The notes beneath the pieces are model-generated. The model was given only the letters and a program-made list of their open reading frames with translations. It was not told where the DNA came from and ran no database searches. Shown piece by piece: positions 54,880 through 64,000 of a stretch of DNA of 64,000 bases. Each line of letters starts with the position of its first letter. The stretch's first letter is position 1. The stretch is taken from the NCBI RefSeq assembly GCF_001640805.2, contig NC_066838.1, forward strand, positions 21,282,743-21,346,742, written 5' to 3'. Position numbers and translations under genes: made by a program. Source of the DNA: Lates calcarifer. Its lineage: Eukaryota > Chordata > Actinopteri > Centropomidae.

Positions 54880-57854
54880 ATGGGGTGCAACATGTGTGTG
54901 GTTCAAAAGCCCGAGGAACAATACAGGGTGATGTTCCAGGTGAGCACTCAGTCTACTCTCCCTCGGTCTCTCTTTTTCTGTTCTGAGTTGTTTTCATTTC
55001 TGTCTTTGAGTCCTCAAGCAACAGCATCCCTTTGTGTTTTCTCCTCAAACTATTCTTTGTTGTTCTCTCTTAACTTGGCCCTTTCTTACAGTGATGCTGC
55101 CTGATGAGTAAAATTTAAAACAGTCCTCATGATAATACACACGCCTCTACCTGCGGCAGGAATTAACAAAACCTCATCACACTGACACACTCATTTAACC
55201 CAAATTATTCACATATTAAATTCCTAATAAGCAGTTTTTCCTCTCAAATTAATTTTGAATAAATCAACCACAGTTATTTGCATTGATGGGAATAAAATCA
55301 TCATCAGCTAATTTATAAATAAGTTAAAGTAAAACAATAGTGTATATTATGTAATTAAAAGCGTAATAGTAATTGTATATTAAGCAATTAATGAAATAAA
55401 TTAAGTGAATCAAACCAGTGAATGCAGTAAATATGACAGGTGGATTTAATATAAGCTTCTGATCATGTGACACATCTCATCTCTGCAAAAATCCAGCTTT
55501 TCTGCCAGATTTGTGTTCCTGTTTTGCAGATACATTACCCTAGTACCTCTTGAGCAAGGCTATTAATTGGTGTATTGAAACAGTCATTCAGTGATGATAA
55601 TACTGTTAATTATGATAATGATACTTCACAGTGATTATAATGATTATGATCAGAGAGAACAGAGCTGAGCTACATTGCATAAGATAGAGAGATATGCTGG
55701 CAAGAAGAAAGTAGAGTGGTGCAGAGCCACAGAGGCAGCAGGATGGATGGGTTGTTAAAGCTGGGCTAAAGTGTTATGGGAGAGAGGGGTTGCCACGGTT
55801 ACAGCCTCAGTACCACCTGCCAACTGGGACCACAGACTGTATGTGAGTAAGCTCATCTGGCTGCGAGGCGCCTAAGGAAAGCTCCTGCTCGGCAAACTCC
55901 ATGATGCACGCGGTGACCGAAATAAGTCCCCGTGCTTACTAAGCATGAAAAACACTCGGCACCCATGGGTATGCAGCGCAACACTTTTAGTATCTGTGGC
56001 ACCAGAAGCCACAGCTGGGTCTCTGTTGCATGTTGGAATCGGGGGTCTAGGCCAGTTAACTGGGCTGCATCTGGTGCCAGAGGCGATGCCAAGAGAGAGA
56101 GAGAGAAAAACATGGAGAGAAACTGAGTCCAAAGAGAGGCATCGGTAATGAGTTCAGCTGGGGAATAGAGTCAAAGTGGGCAAATGAAAGAGGGAGGGAA
56201 AGTCAGACTGTTTTTCTTTCTTTCAGCCTTGTTTTGTTCTGCTGCTTGCCCTCAGATACCAGAGGTAATTGATTTGAAAGGCTTGAATGACTTCACAAAT
56301 CTCTGAGGTGGAGAGCAGGAAAACGAGGAGCGAGTCTGCGGGATATGATCATAAAACCAGAGCAGGGCTGTAATTTCATAATCAGTGACCTTATCTAACA
56401 GGGGTCAGCAGTAATGACACTAACTGCATGCGGGTCAAAGTCTTTTTAAAGTGGAAATCAAATAATTCCACTGATCTGGCGACGTGAGGTCAACCGTGCC
56501 CGAAGGTTGTGTCCCTAGTAGTCTGTCACGCCAGAAACACTTTGAGCTCTGTCAGACAGAGCACCTGCACATCCAGACGGGTGCGTCCACGAGTGTAGTG
56601 AACAGTGACTGGGAGGAGATTTTAAGCATGCAGAGGAATTGTCATGTTGTATACATAGCCAATGTGTGAGTAGAGCACATACTTTGGGGTGGTGGAGCAG
56701 CAAGTCTGCGTATATTGTGGTCTGCTAAGCCTGAAACAGCATTGCTGGCTGTGAGCAGAGGAGCATGAGACAGAGAACAAACGCAGATGGAGTACTGAAT
56801 CAGAGCCAGAGTCCTTGGCTGTGAGATATTGACTAGATCACGGTGATGAGGATATATTTAAAAAAAACCCAGAGGTCTCATATAAGAAGCATGAGCTGTT
56901 AAAGCTGCAAAAGAACTGAAAAATGTATAAAGCAAAAATCCAAAGCACTAAAACACAGCTGAGAGGTAATCACAGACAACATGCTGCTTTGTCCATAAAA
57001 TTCGATCTCAGTTATTACATGTAATGATTACAAACACAGTGAGTCTTGCTGTGCAGATGGCTGATTAATCCAAAGATCATGCCAAGTAAAAGAAGTCCAA
57101 TCATAAAAGAAAAGTCAACATAAAAGAGGAAACATAATTACATTTCCCCCCATATTTCACGGCTTCCCAGGCGGTGTATTTTCCCTTTAGAGAGGTTTTC
57201 AGCTTTGAGTTGTTTTCTTTAACTAACATGTATAATTACACCTTCAAATTAGACTCAGTTTACTACTTAACTGTGTCTGTCTTTAGACAATAAATACAGC
57301 ATTAAAGAGCTCACAGCTACATCAGGCTAGAAAACCAGGCTGTTAAATTTGACTAAATCAAAACACTTGCTCCTCTTGCCAAAGGAATAAAACTCATGCA
57401 TTATACATCGGGCCCCTGCTTCACATACGCTCCACACTGGTGGTTGGTACACACCCACTGGCATGTTTCTGATCAATTTTCCCTCCTATAGGCCTGAGTT
57501 AAAAAGGCATATTGTTATTCGTATGGTGGATTACAAACTCAGCTGTAGACCTGTGTGGACATCACTTTGTGCAAGATATTTCATTTTACATATATTTTAC
57601 AGAATACCTGACCTACACACACACACACTTGTGCAGTAAACCTCTGCCCCCCTGAGCCCTTCAGCCACTCCCTTCTTCTTTTTTCTCTCTCTCTCTCTGT
57701 AAAGCGGGAGGCTGTTGCCATGGCAACCGACGTCATTAAACAAACCCTAATGTGCTTTTATTCACAATGACACGAAGAGACGTGCTGACAGCCGCAAGAG
57801 GCACGCGGACGAGAATCAGTACATATCAATGACCAGCTGAAATTAGCCGAATAA

Positions 57855-57885
<31 letters not shown>

Positions 57886-58654
57886 GCATAGCATACCATA
57901 CCCACACATGAACACACATGATGGAGGTGGACAAAATAACAGGAACGCCTGATTATATAATGCAGTGGAACACAATGGCACAAGCTAATGTTTCTTTATG
58001 CATTGCAGACTGCATTATACTGTCATTTGTTCCTGTTATTTTGTCCACTCCCCAGTAATTGCAGGTGATGCTGTCACTACGCTTTACATTTCTGATATAA
58101 TATTGTTTCCCCCTTTGCTTCTTCTTCCATTAATCTCCCTATTTAACTCCTTCTATAAGCAGTTAATTAATGGTACACTGCCCATAAATTCTAGACGTTG
58201 CAAAAAAAGAAACAATTAACCCTGGTTAACCAGATCACCTGACAAACTCCTCAGTACCTTTTGGCATGTCTTTTCATGTCAAGAGTGAGTCTGTTTACTC
58301 AGGTGAAGCGCAGGAGGAGAGTGTGCATAATGGGTCTGTGTCTATCTGTCGGGGTTCCTGATCTTTCCCACCTTCAGACTTTCCAGGCGTGTGACTGACA
58401 TGGGGACGAGACAAAAAGGATACCGATGGAGAGGATGTCACTCCCGTCTCTCCTGCAATAGCGCAGGGGTGACAGAATAAAAATGAGGGTGGAGGGTGTT
58501 GTTGTAAGGTCATATAGTCTGTGACATGTTGCCATTTCCCTCTGAGGTGCAGTGAAGTGTGATGAGGACCTACTCGCTGTTCCTCCATCACCACCACAAC
58601 AGCTCTGGCCTTAATTCATCTTTTATTCTAAATGATGAATGCATTGCCAAATTT

Positions 58655-58690
<36 letters not shown>

Positions 58691-61600
58691 CACCCACTGA
58701 GACTTATTAGCTCCATTGGTATCATTTCAAAGAACGTTTGCGCTTCCTTTTGAATCAATATCTTCTCACTGTTATCAGTTCATAATAGGCCTACCACTCC
58801 CTGCTTGTATATTTAAATGAGATCGGTGATATCAAACAGGGGTTACAGCTGGAGTAGGTCAACTCCGTCTCAGGATTAATTGATTTTCTGAGGAGGTGAC
58901 TGCTCCAGCCTTCAAAGCATGGGAGATGAGAAAAATCAATTACCGAAGAAGAGGAATTCAATATGTAGGTGGGGGCAGGTATTGGTCATGCAGGAGCTTC
59001 TGCATGAACACTGTAGAAAGGCACATAAATCTGAGCTTGAAAAAAAACAAACTATGATGCTGGGAGGAAAAAAATTACCATAAGGGGAACACTTCAGATT
59101 ACGATTGTGATTGTTTGTGTATTTTTCCACACACACTGTGAATGTGTGGGATAATGTTTAGCCTATTAGTGTGGAGTTAGTCGTCACCTTCCCTGGCTTT
59201 TTTCCATCTCAGCCTGTTGTACTGCACATGAGATTAATTTGCTCTTTAAAGGGCTTTCAGATAAAAACTAATTATGCATCAACCACTTAATCCCACATGA
59301 GCTTCCTTTGTGCGTGTGTTTACATACAAGTGCTGAACCCAGGAGCCAGCGCTCGCTCCCTATTTACATTCACCCAGCAATTCCTTGAAAGCTTGTTTTC
59401 TACATTTCTCCTGCATCATTACCCCGTCCTCACCTCCCATCCTGTTCTCCCCCCCATGCACTCCTTCTGTGTCTCTCTTCCTCTGGTTTCTCCCTCTACA
59501 CTTTGAACTTTTTGCATCTCTTTCATCTCTACTGCGCTTCTTCCCCATCCCCACCCTCAGCTCTGCAGCCGCCGACACCACCACCGCCCACACCCTGCTG
59601 TGAATTTGTAGGCTTCGTGTTTTTGTTTTTTTTTTTCTCCAGAATCTCAACTCTTATTTTTAACACAAATAATAAGGATGGAGTCTGGGGATGGGTGTGC
59701 ACCCATGACTTCATTATTTGCATAGTTTGTGAAGCTTATAAACAGCAGCTGTATGTAATGACCTACTAACCCAGAGATAATAGAGAACAGAACATATAAG
59801 AGGGTAATGGATTCTCCATCAAGTCAGAGCTGAAAAGCTGTCTAAAGCACAACAACCATTACCCTGCGTGAAGTCATCTTCAAAGCAATCTCAGCACCTC
59901 TCATTGATAATGAATGAGAAGGCGCCCCTCTCTCCTCTCCTCTCAGTATTCATACCTGTCACTCATGGCCATGGAGCAGTTCCCTGTTAGCCCCACTCTG
60001 ATCCATGTGGTCACGAGCACAGAGCGCTGAAATAAAAATGCACTTTGGTGAAGGATGCTAAGGTTTTCTCTAATCTAACATGCAAACTACACATTGTTAA
60101 TTCCTTCATCACCAACAGGCCATGTAAGGAGGAAGCATCCTATTTGTCTCCAAGTGAAGAAGCTCATTAAGAGAGACAGCAAGATTTATGGAGGAACATT
60201 AGTGTGAGGAGGGACAAGCGCACACAAGGAGATGGACCGGCTGAAATAGATGGAAATAGAGGAGTGTGAGTTTTCATCTCCAGGGAAGGGACAGAGCAGA
60301 CAGAACTGCTGAGGCAGCACAGTGAAAGAAAGCAGGAGCCTGGAGAAAAGAGAGAGGGAGCGAGACTGAACATGGGTAGAGGGAGGGGTTGTGGTAAAGG
60401 AAGAGAAAGGGAAATTAATGTGAACATGGAAACACAATGGCCAAAGAGGAAAGATAGACCAGAGGGATGGTTGTGTGTTGGCATGAGAGAGAGCCAAATA
60501 AAAAAAAAGAGGGGGGAGAGGGGATGAATGTGGCAAGAAAGTTTTTGTGCTTGGCTGCACAGGGGAACATTGATTTGACATGCAATTACTGGAAGGGGAC
60601 AAGAGAGGAGAGAGAGCGAGAGGGGGAGGGAGGGAGTGGGAGAATGAAGCAGGGTGGTGAAGATGTGGAGAGTTGCAGACAGCCAAGGTCAGTGACTGTG
60701 TACAACATGAATGATACTCTACAAAGGGTGTCTGGCTCAGTAGCTGTCTGTGACTCTCCCTTGTACACAACCATCATCGTGTTACTCTGTCTCACATGTT
60801 TTCAAATGAAGAGAATTGAACTTGTCTTTTCTGTGTGTGATCACAGGGTTTCTAGAGGTCCTTAAGTCTTTAAAAGCAATGAATTCACTAAACTCAACAA
60901 GAAAAGGCCTTGGAAAGTATTAAAAAGCTAAATGTTTTCTCTGGCTTGCTGTAGGCAGTAAATGTTAGTTATAAAATCTTTTTTGTATCCGTGGGCGGGC
61001 TGTCGGGAAATGTTATACGCCTATAAACTAAAAGTGGGATTGTTTCGACAGCACATCTTGCGCACAGGAGGCTGTTCAAACATTTCAAACCTTCCTGACG
61101 TTTCTTCCATTTCTTCCTATTAAAGCTTCTTTTGGGAGAGTTTTTCTTTGTCCGATTTGAGGGTACTCAGGGTGTTGCATGTTTTACAGATTGTTAAGTA
61201 TTTCAGGACTATTTAAATGAACTGTCAGTGTCTCAGTGAAACTGTCAGGGCTCTGAAAAAACAAAAAAATCAAACATACTGTATGTCTCGGCTAGAAATG
61301 TTTAATTTCCCCGTATCAAAATGACTGAAAGTGTGATGTTCCAGCACAAATTACTTAATTCAAAAATTACAATAATTTCAAGTGGAGCTCCCCCTGCTTC
61401 ACTCAGTGAAGAGGCACAATGAAACTAGCTTCTCCAGAATATAAATAAGTTTTATCATTCAACTATATTTGCAGAGAGGAACCACTTCTAATCCACACAA
61501 AAGAGAGATAACAGTGTTTTGTCGGAGAGTGCTCAACAGGACACGAGCGCACAAAATTAATGTCCAAATAGAACTCATTTTTATATATGTGCCTTGAATT

Positions 61601-63700
61601 TATGCTTGTCCTCTTTCCTCTTGGTTCTCTGTTAACCCTTAACGTTTCCCAGCCACTCACAACTGAAATTACTCTCTAACGCCACCATTTTCTTTCCTTC
61701 TTTCCTTCTCTCCACAGAAGGGTCATATGAGCAACATGCTGTGCTCTTTCGATGCTGATGGTCGATTTAAGGTCTTAGTATACAGCTTTCTGCTCTGCTG
61801 CTCTATGTGATGTGGTGTTGAAACCTTTTATATAAACCTTTTTTTATGGTTTCTGTGGTCCAGTAGAAACACCATCAGCCCTGTGATAGTTGAAGTACAG
61901 GACTGTTTTTCTGTTTTTTGTTTTCTGTTGACTAACATGACCTCAGTCCCTCTTTATTTTAGGTGTGTAGCTGTAGTTCCCCCCTCCTGTTCCCTGTGTT
62001 TAACTAACCTTGTCTGTCTATCCTCCTGTCTTCCTCTCTTCTTGTTATTCATGTCAGCATCTTTCTAGTTCATCTTTTCACTATATGAAACCCAGTTGCT
62101 GTCTGAGTCTCTCTGTCTATTTCTTTGTAAAACTAGAAGTAGAAAATCACTCATTTTATAGCATCTTCTCCTCTTCATTCAATTCACTCCCCCTCTCTTC
62201 TTCTCCTCCTGCACCTCCACCATTTGATCCTGATTATTGTTTTTTTTTCCAGGTGAGTGGGAAGGAGCTGTCCCGCCTTTCTGGGGATCCCACCCTGGAC
62301 ATACGGGACCCCGTGCTGTCCAACATACTGAGGCGGGGGGCCCGGAGACGGACGGGCCCAGCGGGGGCTCCTGGAGGGTTAGTACCAGTGACCATGGGCA
62401 TGGCCGACTGTGTAGACAGCTGCACCCAAACAGACATTAGCTTCCAGCATATGTTGACTCTGGGCAAGAGCAGCCAGCATCCCTGCGGAGCTCCACCCCC
62501 GCCTGACCCTCCACCATCCCCTCCACTACCGCCGCTACTGGAGCCATATCTACTCAATGAACTGTGAGTGGGAGTAGTATTATAGGCTTCTGCAGCACGT
62601 CCAACTGTCAGAGCAAAATTCAGCTGCTGTTTTTGGTCCTGGTCCACGCCATTCTGTTCACATATTTGAAGTTTTTTAGCTGCTCCAATTTCTGAAATAC
62701 TTTGTTCTGAATGTTCTCATCCTCAGCTTTATAGAGCCTGTCTACTACGACCCCACTGACTACTTCGATATCACTCAGCATGAAGTGGACAGACAGGATG
62801 AGCTGGAATATGAGGTGAGAGCCCATTAGCTACTCAAACTTTGCTACAGAAAGCCGCCCCACTGCTCTCTGTCTGACATCCTCTAACTTTTCTCTAACTG
62901 CACTAGGAGGTGGAGTTGTATAAGTCTCGTCAGCAGGATAAACTCGGCCTGACAGTGTGCTACAGAACCGATGATGAGGAGGACCTGGGAATATATGTGG
63001 GAGAGGTGAAGATGATGTTATGAAATCAAATTTACAATAAATCTCCCCTATTTCTTCACACTCCTGAACAAATCCTTCTTTTTCTTTACCCTGCAGGTGA
63101 ACCCAAACAGTATTGCTGCAATCGATGGCCGCATCCGCAAGGGAGACAGAATACTACAGGTGCAGGTTTCCTGAACAGTATAGTGGACCTAGCATTTCTT
63201 TATCTGGTGTTAGTGCATCAGTGAAAGAATTATTATCAGACTGAACCAACAAAATACTTTTTATACCTATTTTTGTTTTACTTTTAGTCTAGTTATGTAA
63301 TGCCTGAAACTGAAATCTTAGATAATCTCTGACTCACAATAGAGCTGGAGTCAGGTTGCTTCTACAGCCTCATTAAATGGAAATTGCTAAATAGTGTAGC
63401 ATTTATTCTGAATTCTTTCATAAGGAGTTGAGTATTATTACCAATGCTATTAAGCTAAAGACAGATTTTTTTTCAGCGTTTGAATTCTAAAGAAAAAACA
63501 TTTCCTGAACCAAATGATTTAATTGAATCAAGCCTTGCTGGAGACGGTCCCACATTATCTGACATTAGCTCAATTGTATTCTTCTCTTTCCCTGTCAGAT
63601 AAATGGAGTGGACGTACAGGACAGAGAGGAGGCGGTAGCTATTCTCACCAGAGAGGACAGCACTAATGTCTCCCTGCTCCTAGCGCGACCCGAGATAGAG
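54880..63700 (+). CDS. pdzd4: pdzd4 (PDZ domain containing 4), 5' part
   Basis: Coding exons join in phase: 54880-54939, 62253-62563, 62727-62814, 62907-63005, 63097-63159 and 63599-63700, giving 241 residues. Human PDZD4 has about 769, so roughly two thirds lie beyond the window. The start [15 protein letters not shown] matches the human protein as I recall it. Gly2 with Cys3 and Cys6 is the classic signal for N-myristoylation plus palmitoylation, so membrane attachment is likely. Exon 2 contains [12 protein letters not shown], the family's short conserved motif, followed by a proline-rich run (near residue 110). The PDZ domain begins at DKLGLTVCY (about residue 164), with carboxylate-loop-type [19 protein letters not shown] and [16 protein letters not shown], ending near 239. 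The protein is thought to be a neural scaffold; the function is poorly known. The human relatives PDZRN3/PDZRN4 have an N-terminal RING; none is present here. Confidence 0.94.
57855..57882. repeat. (GT)n microsatellite
   Basis: Uninterrupted GT dinucleotide tract in the pdzd4 first intron. Confidence 0.95.
57927..58048. mobile_element. MITE-like element with 20-bp perfect terminal inverted repeats
   Basis: GTGGACAAAATAACAGGAAC at 57927-57946 is the exact reverse complement of 58029-58048. The interior is also partly palindromic (tataatgcagt on both arms), so the 122-bp unit can fold into one long hairpin. Similar hairpin repeats with ends of this kind are, from memory, frequent in fish. It encodes nothing. 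Confidence 0.75.
58658..58687. repeat. (TA)n microsatellite
   Basis: Uninterrupted AT dinucleotide tract in the pdzd4 first intron. Confidence 0.95.
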
Positions 63701-64000
63701 GTGAGGAAATTGGATATGCAGTCTTCGGGGACCACTATAATGCTCAGTCTGAATACTGACCTAAAAAACACATTCTTCATCCTCATGTCTTCCTGATTAC
63801 GTAGAAAGAAAGTATTTTACATCCCTGGATGTTTGAGGGTGGTACTCTATTTTAGCATTTAGTCATGAGATTGGGAAGCACACAGAACAAAACAGAAAGA
63901 AATTAGGGACAAGGGAAAAGAGTGTGGTTCTCTGCTTTGTCTCATCCTCCAAGCTGACTTGTGCAAAGAGGCAGAAAGGCAAAGAGAGGTGCAAAAACAC

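Larger units (their letters stand above)
54940..62252 (+). other. 7.3-kb first intron of pdzd4
   Basis: It lies between the first coding exon (donor GTGAGC) and the second (acceptor TTTTTTCCAG). It holds a (GT)n tract at 57855-57882, a MITE-like hairpin at 57927-58048 and a (TA)n tract at 58658-58687. Purine-biased - or pyrimidine-biased - stretches (59380-59590, 60240-60420, 60590-60660) produce spurious frames. No gene was recognised inside it. Confidence 0.6.

Noticed and set aside
60186..60770. 194-codon open frame on the - strand in the pdzd4 intron
   Set aside because: Comes from a purine-rich stretch; the translation is low-complexity Ser/Leu/Pro with no domain or splice support.

Overview
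The window looks like ray-finned fish (teleost) nuclear DNA. The genes are split by GT-AG introns, and the proteins are vertebrate orthologues that read cleanly across exons. The intergenic DNA is AT-rich with many microsatellites, decayed Tc1/mariner and non-LTR elements, and short dispersed repeats of kinds common in fish. No operon, CRISPR array, prophage or convincing tRNA/rRNA gene was seen. All calls come from reading the sequence and from remembered family features; no database search was run.

Layout, left to right: (1) the 3' end of a + strand gene (about 1.0-5.4 kb) encoding a Ser/Glu-rich protein with a hydrophobic C-terminus, possibly PPP1R3F-like; (2) a two-exon - strand gene for a 107-residue unrecognised protein (8.0-8.85 kb); (3) gpr173/SREB3, an orphan GPCR in one + strand exon (12.0-13.2 kb), interrupted by one extra T; (4) wdr13 on - (18.6-24.2 kb), nine coding exons, 482 residues; (5) a four-exon + strand gene for a 47-residue lysine-rich protein (25.8-26.4 kb); (6) porcn on - (28.8-33.8 kb), 13 coding exons, 457 residues, the Wnt O-acyltransferase; (7) a THAP plus C2H2 zinc-finger gene on - (37.6-40.5 kb); (8) a second THAP gene on - (43.8-44.5 kb, 3' end unresolved), separated from the first by retrotransposon and Tc1 fossils; (9) about 10 kb without a recognised gene; (10) the 5' part of pdzd4 on + (54.9 kb to beyond the window end), whose first coding exon is followed by a 7.3 kb intron and then the PDZ-domain exons.

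These genes do not form one pathway. What links them is conserved synteny: as I recall, GPR173, WDR13, PORCN (and PPP1R3F) lie in human Xp11.2 and PDZD4 in Xq28, so the window looks like a piece of the ancestral linkage group behind part of the mammalian X. The points most worth checking are the gpr173 frameshift, the two small unrecognised proteins, the tandem THAP genes around transposon fossils, a perfect CLEAR-type E-box beside the wdr13 first exon, and a 21-nt porcn microexon at the known site of isoform variation.
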